IMG/VR virus record: IMGVR_UViG_3300030108_001404
Location: 7,302 to 50,188 of that record
From: a virus
Reading direction: 5' to 3' (one strand)
DNA: 42,887 nt
The position numbers were made by a program, and so were the translations under genes. This document shows, piece after piece, positions 8,792-18,293 of this stretch (its first letter is position 1; each line of letters begins with the position of its first letter). The notes beneath the pieces are model-generated. The model saw only the letters and a program-made list of their open reading frames with translations, ran no database searches and had not been told where the DNA came from.

Positions 8792-9895
8792 TTAACTTAA
8801 TTTGTTATCTTGTAAAAACTTATCTGCTTTCGCTTTTTTACCTTCTTCTAAATCAAACACAGCTGCGTCAGCTTGTACTGTAGGTATTTGATTAGTAGTA
8901 AATTGTTTTAAATAGTTGTTCATGAAATACTCTTTGTATTTTGTCATGAATAATTCTTTTTTATTCTGCTGTAGTGGTAAATCTTTTTCATAAGACCAAG
9001 CTACAAAACCAGCATTAGCATTTTGCGCCATCTGATCATCTTCAGAAACACTAGTGTCAGCACCAATAAATACGTTCCATGCTGCAACTACTGATTGTTC
9101 AGAGCTTAATAAACCAGCTACTTCAGCGTTTATAAATGGAGTTACTTTTCTTTCAATTTTATCTAAATCATATTTAAGTAAGTTTCTACCTTTACCCATA
9201 CCTATATCTATAATTTCATAATCGTAACTACCATCAGAGTTTTTTAATACAAACTCGTCTGCTATTTTAGCACCAGGCATTAATTCACCTGTTTCCGGGT
9301 TAGTTGAATTACCTGCCATTACGCCAACTTCGCTTAATAATCTTAACATGTCTGCATTTATATCTGGAGTTTCAGCTACCATATCTGTATTAGAAGCAAT
9401 TAGAGCATCTAGAGATTCACTATTTATTACAAAAGGTTGTTCTAGCATAGGACCTTCAAAAACCATCTCTTGACTTCCGTTTGAATTTAAGTGTAAAGAT
9501 ATATTATAACCATCGTTTTTTGCAAAAGTAGGTTTACCTGATAATATACTATAAGCTACAGCGTATTTATAATCTTGATTAACATCATAATAATTATCTT
9601 CTGTAACGCTTAATTGTGATCCTATGTTACTAATAAAATCCATAGATTTTTGAGGCGCATCCATTAAGTATTTTAATTGTTGATTTTCTCTATAACAAGT
9701 AGCGTCAACACAATCGTTGTTTTGTATAGCTGTTTTTAGCTTAGCGTAAACCTTACCAGTGCCTTCATAAGCGTTATCTAATAATCTAAAATTATAATCA
9801 GCTTGACTAGCAATATATTGTTTATTATAACCAAGCGCGTTACTCTTGTTTAGTTGTTTTATAAACAGATTAATTTTTATATTTTTATCTTCCAT
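8792..9895 (-). CDS. Putative internal virion/structural protein
   Basis: A 367-residue protein whose stop lies immediately next to the start of the giant ejection protein, so the two are translated in tandem. It has no signal peptide or membrane segment. It is mostly polar and helical, with two close cysteines (C62 and C67). Its place between a gp14-like protein and the giant protein is where T7-like phages keep their internal core proteins (compare T7 gp15), which suggests an ejected virion protein. I see no motif that proves this, and sequence-level similarity to gp15 is not apparent. Confidence 0.6.
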   Translation of the reverse strand: MEDKNIKINLFIKQLNKSNALGYNKQYIASQADYNFRLLDNAYEGTGKVYAKLKTAIQNNDCVDATCYRENQQLKYLMDAPQKSMDFISNIGSQLSVTEDNYYDVNQDYKYAVAYSILSGKPTFAKNDGYNISLHLNSNGSQEMVFEGPMLEQPFVINSESLDALIASNTDMVAETPDINADMLRLLSEVGVMAGNSTNPETGELMPGAKIADEFVLKNSDGSYDYEIIDIGMGKGRNLLKYDLDKIERKVTPFINAEVAGLLSSEQSVVAAWNVFIGADTSVSEDDQMAQNANAGFVAWSYEKDLPLQQNKKELFMTKYKEYFMNNYLKQFTTNQIPTVQADAAVFDLEEGKKAKADKFLQDNKLS

Positions 9896-9908
9896 TATAA
9901 TTTATTTA

Positions 9909-10571
9909 TTAATCAAAATCAGCTTCACCTAATAAACTAGCTGCTGCACCAATACCTCCTGTAAAAGCCGCTGTAGCATCTGCGCTTGCTTGAGCCGCCG
10001 CGCCTCGTAAAGCACCTATTTGATTAGCTAATCTATTTAATTGTTGCATTTCTCTTTGTTCTCTTTGAGTAAATACAAATTGATCACCAGCAACTTCTGC
10101 TTGTTGTATTCTTTGAGCTTCTGCCATTTGTTGTCTTTGTAGTGCCGCTTCGCCTTGAGCTCTTGCCTTTTCGTTTGCAACTTCTTGTGATTCAATACTA
10201 GCAGCAACACCTTTTTTAGCTTGTAAAGCAGCTTGTGCTAATGCGGTTGCACTACCAGCGCCACCACCTGTAGCTCTAATAGTATCTAAAGTGTTAGCTA
10301 AAGCTACATCTGATTGTTCTATTTGCATTTCAGCAGCTTGCGTAGCAACCGACAAGCTAGCAAAAGGATTAGACAACATTGAACTTAAATCGGTTACGTT
10401 TTCATAAGGATTTATTATTTGTTGTCTATTATTTTCTAGTCTATTTAATTTACTTTGTAATCTGCTTGCTTCACGCTCTCTACGTCTAGCTTCACGTTTA
10501 GCTCTACTTGAACCAAATATTCCGCCTACGACACTAATCGCACCGCCTATAATTGCACCTGTTGCTGACAT
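9909..10571 (-). CDS. Internal virion protein, T7 gp14-like
   Basis: A 220-residue protein with the layout of the small podoviral ejection proteins: a Gly/Ile/Val-rich hydrophobic N-terminus (residues 5-20, AIIGGAISVVGGIFG), a basic stretch (KREARRREREASR), a long Ala/Gln/Glu-rich helical middle, and a second Gly/Ala-rich hydrophobic segment at the C-terminus (about 195-215). T7 gp14 and its relatives insert into the outer membrane during DNA ejection. The position just before two larger internal proteins supports the comparison. The call is by composition and context rather than by a diagnostic motif. Confidence 0.65.
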   Translation of the reverse strand: MSATGAIIGGAISVVGGIFGSSRAKREARRREREASRLQSKLNRLENNRQQIINPYENVTDLSSMLSNPFASLSVATQAAEMQIEQSDVALANTLDTIRATGGGAGSATALAQAALQAKKGVAASIESQEVANEKARAQGEAALQRQQMAEAQRIQQAEVAGDQFVFTQREQREMQQLNRLANQIGALRGAAAQASADATAAFTGGIGAAASLLGEADFD

Positions 10572-10590
10572 AGTTTATTTTTTTATTATT

Positions 10591-12081
10591 TTATTGATAA
10601 CCATTATTTGCTATATATTCACTTCCAACAGCAAACAACTCTTTTTCACCTCCAACATCTGTTACCGAGTCTGTTGCTATTGTTACTGTTGCAAAAAATC
10701 CTTTAATACCTGACATAGATGAGCCAAAAGCTATTTCACCTGAAGCAGCGCTGCTATTGTTTATTAAATTTGCAACATATTTATTTTCTTTTCTATTAAA
10801 ACCAGCGTAGTTAAAAGGAAGCACAATCGCTGATGTACCTGTGTTTGCAGGAGTTGCTGAGTCATAAGTTCCTTGAACATAACTATATATTAAAGCGCTT
10901 GTATCTTGAAAATCAACCCAGTTGTTATTAGAGTAATTTAAATTTTTACCCGTTAAATCTGAAACAAAACTATTTATTTGCCAACCATTACTTCCTTCAT
11001 AATCAACAGTTTTAAAGTTTTTAGATATTGACACTGCTGGATTAAAAACAAACGTAATAGAACTAGGTTTTATTGAACCACCATCATTAGGATAGAACTT
11101 ATTTCTAACACCTGCTAAAGAATAATGCTCATATAAAGAACCAAATTTTACGCTATAAAACTTATTACCTAAACTAAACATGTGATCTGGTTTATAAGTA
11201 AAAAAGCTAGTCCAACCTTTAATATTTTCGTCCCATGTTAATGTTTCATAACCTTCTTCAAATGTAAATTCATTTGCTCCTGATTCTTGAGTAGATAAAA
11301 CATATTGTTTATTATAAATATCCCAACCCCCTATTATTTTACCTGGAACTCCTGCTACATTTATATCTGTTCCTAATCTGTCTCTAAAATAATCTATCAT
11401 ATTAGCTGCTGATATTTCTTGTATTTGACCACCAACTAGTTTTAATATTACATTATTATTTTTATCAGAAAAATATTTTGCTGTTCCATAAAAAGCAAAA
11501 CTCTGAGGATCTTTACTAATACCATATTTACCTGGAAAAGGAACTATTTGACCTATTACTAAGTTTTGTTGTGTAACAGCTGTTCCAGATCCTTCTGCAG
11601 AATATATAGCGTCTTTATTTATTAAAGCTTTATTTATTTTTAATTCTTGAAATATAGTTAAATTAGTATTTTCTGCATGAAGTTTTTGTATTGAACCATT
11701 TGATGGATTTAATGATTTAACTATATTATCACCAACTGAAAAAACATTTGTTTCATTAATACCTGTTCTAGAATTAAATATACCAGAGTATATCATACTA
11801 TTACCTCTTACAGAACTATTTGGCTCTTCTTCTACTAAATAAGCTTTAGCCCCAAAAGATACAGTTGTGTTGTTATAACCACCATTTATTCTTGATTCTT
11901 CAATAACCCAGTTGTTACCTATGTCTGTATTTGTAGAACTAGGATAACCACCTTTATCTGCTGGTATACCATTAGAACCGTTCCAAACAGGTATATCGCC
12001 ATAGTTTGGACTAGTTATGTTAGCATTAACTTTCTTTAGAAGGAATGTATTAAAGTATTTAACTTCTACAATAGCAGCCAT
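10591..12081 (-). CDS. Tail hub / stabilization-type structural protein
   Basis: A 496-residue beta-rich protein dominated by Asn, Gly, Ser, Tyr and aromatic strands. Segments such as WDIYNKQYVLS and LTWDENIKGWTSFF look like blades of a beta-propeller, as in the short-tail hub proteins (T7 gp12, P22 gp10 and the stabilization proteins of crAss-like phages). It follows the 1380-aa tail protein directly. An A/T-only leader with the motif shared by 40879-40895 precedes its ATG. I infer a tail hub or plug protein. It could instead be a second fibre-attachment protein. Confidence 0.55.
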   Translation of the reverse strand: MAAIVEVKYFNTFLLKKVNANITSPNYGDIPVWNGSNGIPADKGGYPSSTNTDIGNNWVIEESRINGGYNNTTVSFGAKAYLVEEEPNSSVRGNSMIYSGIFNSRTGINETNVFSVGDNIVKSLNPSNGSIQKLHAENTNLTIFQELKINKALINKDAIYSAEGSGTAVTQQNLVIGQIVPFPGKYGISKDPQSFAFYGTAKYFSDKNNNVILKLVGGQIQEISAANMIDYFRDRLGTDINVAGVPGKIIGGWDIYNKQYVLSTQESGANEFTFEEGYETLTWDENIKGWTSFFTYKPDHMFSLGNKFYSVKFGSLYEHYSLAGVRNKFYPNDGGSIKPSSITFVFNPAVSISKNFKTVDYEGSNGWQINSFVSDLTGKNLNYSNNNWVDFQDTSALIYSYVQGTYDSATPANTGTSAIVLPFNYAGFNRKENKYVANLINNSSAASGEIAFGSSMSGIKGFFATVTIATDSVTDVGGEKELFAVGSEYIANNGYQ

Positions 12082-12087
12082 ATTATT

Positions 12088-12104
12088 ATTATTACTTGTT
12101 TTTT
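12088..12104 (-). other. Recurring intergenic motif (copy at 496-aa gene leader)
   Basis: The transcript-sense sequence A6-CAAGTAATAAT lies 7-23 bases upstream of the ATG at 12081 and equals the 17-mer at 40879-40895. It sits between two tail genes and contains no coding potential. Confidence 0.4.
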
Positions 12105-12111
12105 AAAGATT

Positions 12112-15100
12112 TTAAGAACCGTTACACAGTGTTTGAGTTATTGGCTGTTGTACAAAGCCAGCAGTTATAGCAGCAGTAGACATGCTTCTAGCACAAATAG
12201 TATATATAGAGCCATTATTTATTATAGTTCCAGTTGAAGCTGTAGCATCGCCTAAACAATCAGTATAAACAAAACTACCTAAATTAGCTCCATCATTAGA
12301 TGAGTTATATAAAAACGTATAACAAAAAGTTCTATCTATAACTAAATTAAAATTACAAGTAGCTATTGCTCCTCCAGCATCTTGAACTGTTGCTACGCAT
12401 GCATATGTTCCGTCAACCATACTAACTGGAGGATTACCTCCTTGAAAATAAAATCTTCCTCGCCAGTTTAATACATTTATTCCTTGATCTATTTGTACAT
12501 CACCAGTGCCACTAGGCCCATAATCAACACCGCTTTTAGTCACTGTTATTGACCAAGTTAAATCTTTATAAGTGTTACCACCTAATGCATTAGATCCATT
12601 TTGAGCGTTTAACGCGTGGAAAGTTCCACTACCACCACCACTAGTTCCTGGCACATAAGTAGCTGGATTAACACAACTTATTATTGTTGGATTAACATTT
12701 TGAAGTGAAACTGGTCCTTGACTAACTATAGTTTCAACGCCTGAAGGGTGGTTTATTTTAAAATTAAATAAATATGTTTGATTAGTAGTGTTTTGGTTGC
12801 TATAATATAAAAAGTCTTGAGTTTTTACATTATAATTGCTAGATGCTGAATTTGTTACTAAAGCAAAGCTAGAAGTAACATCATTAGGTGGTTCATTATA
12901 ATCTAAAACACTTTCTAATTCTATTTGAGGTGGAACAGTAGCTGCATACGAAACATTGTTACCAAACTGATCAACTATTGTAAAATTAGTACTTAATATA
13001 TTGTCATTATTACCTAAACTTTCTAAAAATGTTCCTGTATAATCAAAACCACTTATACTAACTGAATCATTTATACCTCCTAAAATAGCAGTATTTAATT
13101 CACTTATTAGTCCTGTGCTTGTAGTCTCCCAAAATATATCTAAATTTGAATCTACAGCATCTGTTTCCATCACAGCTAGTTGAGGCATATTTACAATTCT
13201 AGGAACTGTAAGTGATGTTGAGTTAGCATTTCTAAAAGGTGTCGGTGAAAATGTTATAACATCGCCAGCACTTGTTGATGTTGTTGCCCCGCTTGGATTA
13301 TTTATACTTACATCAACGTTACCTGCGGCAGGAGTTAACTTAACTACAGTACAACCATCTGGGATTCCAGGACCTGAGATTTTTTGACCAGGTACTATTC
13401 CGCTTGTAGGAGAAATACTAGCATTTGTAATTTGAAATTCAAAATTAGGACCAGCTTGGTTAACACCTGTAGCTTCTGCTGTTGTTATAACTGCTTGTAT
13501 ACCAAATTTACCTGAAGGTGTATTTATTCTTGCAATTAAAGGATCTGCATCAACATTGTAAAATTCAGTTGGAGCAGAATAATTAACATTATTAACACCA
13601 TTAAACAAATCTTCATCTGTAGCTATAGCGCTTACAATAGGTGGTAATAATCCAGGATAATACTGTTTATTAGTTACGTCAGCTGTATACGGTCCAATAC
13701 CTTCGTTATTATTTAAATTTTCTACCCTACCGTGTAGTATTACACTACTTCTAAATAGTTTTTGTTCAGGACCAACCTCTGTTAAATCACGAGGCACTTT
13801 ATTTATATTATCATTTATTAATACAGCATGAGATGTTTTACCTAGTTCTTTGTTTATATTTTCTGGATAAGCAGCCATAACACCAGGTAAATACACATTG
13901 TAATATTCTTGCTCTGTTTGTTTTACTACAATTTTATAAGAATACCAACCAGTTGGATTATAATCAGCACTTGTTGTATCGCTGTTATATAAACCAGTAG
14001 TTGATCCACTTATAGGATCATTAAACAAAACTTTTAATGAGTTACCTAAAAAAGTTCTAGCAGCAACATTGCTATCAATATATGGTGAAAAAACTGTAGA
14101 ACCTAAATAATTTTTATTATTAAAACTAACTGAATTATCTGTAGATGATAAAATAACAGTAGATTGTCTTCCATATCTATCAGATAAAACTACACCTACT
14201 TGATAATTTCTATTTTGTTTTAATGAAGAATTAGGATATTCAACAGAAGATGTAGTATAACTAGTAGGATTACTATTACTAAAAGTCAAAACAGTATTAT
14301 CAGGTAGACTTTGAGTTAAATTATTACTTATAGTTAGCGTTGAGCCAATATAAGACACTACAACTGTACCTGCAGGAACACCTGGATTACTAGCAGTAAC
14401 AGTCATTCCATTATTTATAACACCTGTTATTGTGTCTATAGAAAAATTATCAACTGTTGCTCCGGTAACTCCATTGACTAGCGCACCGCCAGTACCAATA
14501 TTAAATTCTGTTTTTTCACTAACAGCTACATTATAGTTTATTGTAGAAGGCGGGTTGTGTTTATTTTGAAAATTAGCATAAACAACTCTATTGCTTATAA
14601 CTTCTTGACTTAATGCTTTTACAGGAACTACATCATAAGTTCTAGTTGTTTCACTTGATGGTAAAGTTTTAACTGGTTTAGTGCTTTGATACTCATATTC
14701 AAAAACATTTGGATTACCAAAGGTTAAAACTGTATTATCTGCTAAAGTTTGAGCAGTAGATAAAATAACTGTAGTTCCATCAAAACTTACAACAGTAGGG
14801 CTATTAACTATACCTGTGCCTGTAACTAAAGCACCAACTCTTATACCACCTGTAACAGTATCTATTGGAATATTAGTAACACCAGTAGGTGTTCCATTAA
14901 CTTGAGCAGTACCTGTTTGATTTTGTATTGTTGATATTGAAACGCTATCAATTACGTTTATATTGTTTGTATCAGACTCTTTATATAAAATATCTATTTC
15001 TTCTACTTTTAAAACACTTTGCATTTGAGTAGAGTTATAAGGTAATGGTATTCTAAGTAAAATTTTATTTACTTTGTTTTCCATAAACTCTACAGTTGTA

Positions 15101-16254
15101 GTTCTATAAGTATCTTCTTCGTCTTGTATTTCTAATATAGGTGAATTTACAGCGTTGGGAGCTGTAGTACTACTACCACTTGTATTGTTACTATTCACCT
15201 TATACATAAAATAACCATCTTGTTTTGGTATAAAACAATCTTGGGTAAATGGAGACATTATAGAATATTCACCATCAATAAATTTAAACCTATAACCAAA
15301 TCTTACAAATTTATCATGTAAAAAATCACTATCACCATTATAGTTTATTTCATAATATTCATTGTAATTAAATATAAATTGAGGATTATCAGTAGTAGTA
15401 AGCGTAGGTATAATATTAGCTAATATAGTTACATTGAAATATGTTCCACCGCTTGTAACATTACTAACAACTGCTGTAGTTTTATAAAAAACACCATCTA
15501 ATATATACGCTATAGTTGCACCTATTATTAAATCACCTTCAAATGAACTTTTTAATATTCTTAATGTAGTTGATGCAGTGCTATAATTATTAGATAAATA
15601 ACCAATACCACCATCTGGATAATGTTTACTAGCAACATCATATAGTGTTGTTTCATAATTAGTGTTAGATACTGCTACATCAGAAGCAACTCTATATAAT
15701 TCAATAGTTTTATAAGGATTATATTTAGCTACAGATATTTGATCTTCTGTAGTATAATAAGTAACTCCATTTACTAAAGCTAATGATACATTTATTTTTC
15801 TTGGTTGGTTTCTATTATCTGTAAAAAATAATAATTCTTCTAATATATTAACACCTGTTATTGGAAAAAGTGTAGAAAAATTTAAAAAATCACCTTCAAC
15901 TAATATAGAACCTACTGAACTAACAGCGTCATACATTACTATAAAAGAAGATTTATCTGCTCCAGGTGAAATTTTATAATCACTACCAGTATTATCTGTT
16001 AAAAATAAAAAAACTCTATTATTTATTTCATCAGTACAATAACCTATAGAAAATAAGTTATCATTATTACATAGCTCTCTAAAATCAAAAGATAAAATAT
16101 TTCCTAAAGTATTTTCTAGCGCACCTACATTTTGGCCTTCAGATTTACTTATCTGAGTATTAATTGCGTTTCTATATTCTCCATTAGGTATTAATCGATC
16201 ATCAAGATCTTTATTCATTCTACCTTTTAGAAAATTATTAATTACTTTTGCCAT
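12112..16254 (-). CDS. Large tail tubular/stabilization protein
   Basis: A 1380-residue structural protein. The N-terminus (KGRMNKDLDDRLIPNGEYRNAIN, then LENTLGNILS) has the look of the tail hub/stabilization proteins of short-tailed phages, whose N-terminal part attaches to the ring proteins encoded just upstream. The body is beta-rich, with SIGYCTDEINNRVFLFLTD strands typical of propeller blades. Three diverged copies of a roughly 65-residue module are inserted at about residues 445-515, 590-660 and 938-1010; each has a G-V-x-x-T turn and ends in an (L/I)TF strand. The Cys-containing C-terminus looks Ig-like. The module repeats suggest an expanded, surface-exposed tail component. Confidence 0.65.
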   Translation of the reverse strand: MAKVINNFLKGRMNKDLDDRLIPNGEYRNAINTQISKSEGQNVGALENTLGNILSFDFRELCNNDNLFSIGYCTDEINNRVFLFLTDNTGSDYKISPGADKSSFIVMYDAVSSVGSILVEGDFLNFSTLFPITGVNILEELLFFTDNRNQPRKINVSLALVNGVTYYTTEDQISVAKYNPYKTIELYRVASDVAVSNTNYETTLYDVASKHYPDGGIGYLSNNYSTASTTLRILKSSFEGDLIIGATIAYILDGVFYKTTAVVSNVTSGGTYFNVTILANIIPTLTTTDNPQFIFNYNEYYEINYNGDSDFLHDKFVRFGYRFKFIDGEYSIMSPFTQDCFIPKQDGYFMYKVNSNNTSGSSTTAPNAVNSPILEIQDEEDTYRTTTVEFMENKVNKILLRIPLPYNSTQMQSVLKVEEIDILYKESDTNNINVIDSVSISTIQNQTGTAQVNGTPTGVTNIPIDTVTGGIRVGALVTGTGIVNSPTVVSFDGTTVILSTAQTLADNTVLTFGNPNVFEYEYQSTKPVKTLPSSETTRTYDVVPVKALSQEVISNRVVYANFQNKHNPPSTINYNVAVSEKTEFNIGTGGALVNGVTGATVDNFSIDTITGVINNGMTVTASNPGVPAGTVVVSYIGSTLTISNNLTQSLPDNTVLTFSNSNPTSYTTSSVEYPNSSLKQNRNYQVGVVLSDRYGRQSTVILSSTDNSVSFNNKNYLGSTVFSPYIDSNVAARTFLGNSLKVLFNDPISGSTTGLYNSDTTSADYNPTGWYSYKIVVKQTEQEYYNVYLPGVMAAYPENINKELGKTSHAVLINDNINKVPRDLTEVGPEQKLFRSSVILHGRVENLNNNEGIGPYTADVTNKQYYPGLLPPIVSAIATDEDLFNGVNNVNYSAPTEFYNVDADPLIARINTPSGKFGIQAVITTAEATGVNQAGPNFEFQITNASISPTSGIVPGQKISGPGIPDGCTVVKLTPAAGNVDVSINNPSGATTSTSAGDVITFSPTPFRNANSTSLTVPRIVNMPQLAVMETDAVDSNLDIFWETTSTGLISELNTAILGGINDSVSISGFDYTGTFLESLGNNDNILSTNFTIVDQFGNNVSYAATVPPQIELESVLDYNEPPNDVTSSFALVTNSASSNYNVKTQDFLYYSNQNTTNQTYLFNFKINHPSGVETIVSQGPVSLQNVNPTIISCVNPATYVPGTSGGGSGTFHALNAQNGSNALGGNTYKDLTWSITVTKSGVDYGPSGTGDVQIDQGINVLNWRGRFYFQGGNPPVSMVDGTYACVATVQDAGGAIATCNFNLVIDRTFCYTFLYNSSNDGANLGSFVYTDCLGDATASTGTIINNGSIYTICARSMSTAAITAGFVQQPITQTLCNGS

Positions 16255-16260
16255 TAAATT

Positions 16261-17484
16261 TTAGTGTTTTATCCACTTAGACTTACCGCGCATAATCTGC
16301 GTAAACTCTTGTAGTTTAATATTAGATAATCTTATTTTAGCATTACGCAAAGCAGCGTATCTATCTTTTTTATATCTTTGTACTAAATATTCTGGTTGAT
16401 TAGCTCTAGTTGAAACAATATTGTATAATATGCTTTTATACATTGCTTCTTCAGCCATTTTAGGTATTTTAGTATCTAAATCATAAGCAAGTCCATCTGA
16501 TATATATTCTAATACAACCAGCTTGTCTACCAAATTACTAGAAAAAGTAAACTTACCCTCTCTTTCATTAATACCAAACCAACCATTTGCTTGTGATAAA
16601 GCTGGGTCCAAACCATATAATCTACCCCAGTTCCATGGTCCATTTAAACTATATAAGTCTGGATTAGCAAAACCGTAATAATCAAAATCACGATACCATT
16701 CACCAGTTAATAATTTAGTGTTAGCTTTTTTCCATCTTTCTTCTGTTATAGATGTTCCTTCTAAATTTTCACCAAAATTATCTTGAGTTGGAACAGAGTC
16801 ACTGTCTTGTATAAAAGTATAATAAGGATCAGTTGTTAAATTATTAGCCGGATATAAAGGTCTTTTAACACCTAATTGATCTATATAACAAAAACTTACA
16901 TAGTTAACATAATCTTGTGGTATTATTAAAGATAATGTAGATGGTATAGTAAGTTCTGATGATTTAATGCTTTTTAACGTATCATAACTAAATTCTTGCA
17001 AACTTCTTTTAGCAAAAAATACTACATCAGATTTTTTACATGTTTGTATAACTTTACCGTCACCTACATAACCAACCATAAAATTATTAATAATATCGCT
17101 TAGTTTTACATACTCATATCCACCATAGTTATCTTCTACAGCTTCACCGTAAGCATCGTTGTTACCATATTTACCACCATCTAATTTTTTTAATTGAACT
17201 ACAATAAATGCATTAGCACCTGGACTACCAGTAATAGTAATTGTATTATTGGCTATAGTATAAGCTGACACATATTCAGTAAAACTTCCTGGTAAACCTG
17301 TAGCGCTAGTATATAATTTAAAATTATTTAAAGCATAGTTTTCATTTGCAGGATCATAGTTTCCAAATACTAAATCTGTATCAAAAGTAGTAGTAAATGA
17401 TTGACCAGCTGTATTACCAGCATCACCTCTAAAGCCTTGCGCGCCTTGATAATATTGTGCGTTAGTTTCTGTTATTTGTGACAT
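16261..17484 (-). CDS. Head-tail connector / ring protein (adaptor-like)
   Basis: A 407-residue protein. An internal segment (VVFFAKRSLQEFSYDTLKSI) resembles the helical core of head-to-tail adaptor proteins (T7 gp11, P22 gp4 and crAss ring proteins), where a hydrophobic-A-x-R-x-x-Q-E-hydrophobic pattern recurs. The C-terminus is a long basic helix ending in RGKSKWIKH. The N-terminus carries a QGAQGFRGDAG collagen-like stretch and a beta region. It starts inside the stop of the 249-aa gene (TAATG). Position between capsid and tail hub genes supports a connector role. No direct proof is visible. Confidence 0.6.
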   Translation of the reverse strand: MSQITETNAQYYQGAQGFRGDAGNTAGQSFTTTFDTDLVFGNYDPANENYALNNFKLYTSATGLPGSFTEYVSAYTIANNTITITGSPGANAFIVVQLKKLDGGKYGNNDAYGEAVEDNYGGYEYVKLSDIINNFMVGYVGDGKVIQTCKKSDVVFFAKRSLQEFSYDTLKSIKSSELTIPSTLSLIIPQDYVNYVSFCYIDQLGVKRPLYPANNLTTDPYYTFIQDSDSVPTQDNFGENLEGTSITEERWKKANTKLLTGEWYRDFDYYGFANPDLYSLNGPWNWGRLYGLDPALSQANGWFGINEREGKFTFSSNLVDKLVVLEYISDGLAYDLDTKIPKMAEEAMYKSILYNIVSTRANQPEYLVQRYKKDRYAALRNAKIRLSNIKLQEFTQIMRGKSKWIKH

Positions 17485-18233
17485 TATGATTTTTCGTTTT
17501 GTTCAACTTTCATTGCTTCTTGAGTAGCTGTTTGAATTATAGTTGGATCATTTATTATTACACCGGCATATTTTAAAATACCTGTAATTATATTTGTTTG
17601 TTCTGATATATCTAATTCAAAATCTATTGATGTACCAGCGTTATAAACATATTGACCTACACTACCAAGAGTAAATTTCCACTCAGGTTCAGTAGGTTTA
17701 AACAAACAGTTTATATTTAAGTTGTTAGGTTGTGGTGATACTTTTATTAATACAGATCCTCCAGTTCCTCCTGATTTAGTAAAACATAAAGGATGTTGTT
17801 TTGTTGGCACTGTTAATTTAGATCTAGTTATTTTTTCAAAATCACTTTTACTAGTTAATTGAGTTATTGAATCAAACTGTGGCTGGCCAGTATATGTAGA
17901 TATAATTTCTCCTAACTTATAAATAGTTCCAGCGCCTGTATATTCCCAACCTAGAATACCAGCACCAGCGTTATAAGTAAAAGCAACGCTCTTTTCAAAA
18001 GGATATAATTTATATGAAATATCTTTAAAGACATTGAAGAACTCAGTGTCGTTTTGTGTGTTTTTTTGATTTTGACGGTTTACTTGATTGCCATCAGGAA
18101 AATATGAATTAAATATTTCTTCTTGCACCTGTGTAGCTAAAGCATTAAACTCAGTTGGAGTTACATAACCTCTTTGTTCTTTGTTTAATATGTACAAGAC
18201 TGTAGTGTATACTGTATTTATATTTACCGCCAT
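17484..18233 (-). CDS. Putative connector/ring protein
   Basis: A 249-residue protein with a helical N-terminus (MAVNINTVYTTVLYILNKEQ, then VTPTEFNALATQVQEEIFNS) followed by a beta-rich centre and a C-terminal helix (TATQEAMKVEQNEKS). It lies directly upstream of, and overlaps by one base with, the 407-aa adaptor-like gene. A pair of small ring proteins between capsid and tail hub is normal for podoviruses, so a connector or tail-ring role is likely. A hairpin (18255-18277) sits in its leader. I do not recognise a named family. Confidence 0.55.
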   Translation of the reverse strand: MAVNINTVYTTVLYILNKEQRGYVTPTEFNALATQVQEEIFNSYFPDGNQVNRQNQKNTQNDTEFFNVFKDISYKLYPFEKSVAFTYNAGAGILGWEYTGAGTIYKLGEIISTYTGQPQFDSITQLTSKSDFEKITRSKLTVPTKQHPLCFTKSGGTGGSVLIKVSPQPNNLNINCLFKPTEPEWKFTLGSVGQYVYNAGTSIDFELDISEQTNIITGILKYAGVIINDPTIIQTATQEAMKVEQNEKS

Positions 18234-18254
18234 TATATTTTTTTATTATAATAC

Positions 18255-18277
18255 AGAGGTGACATTATGTCACCCCT
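18255..18277 (-). other. Intergenic hairpin upstream of ring protein gene
   Basis: In the transcript sense this stretch forms a stem of GGTGAC paired with GTCACC around a 5-base loop, extended by two more pairs past one mismatch. It lies between the stop at 18294 and the start at 18233. It is followed by TCTGTATTATAAT rather than a T-run, so it is not a convincing intrinsic terminator. It could be an mRNA processing or stabilising element. Confidence 0.45.
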
Positions 18278-18293
18278 ATATTATTATCACTTG

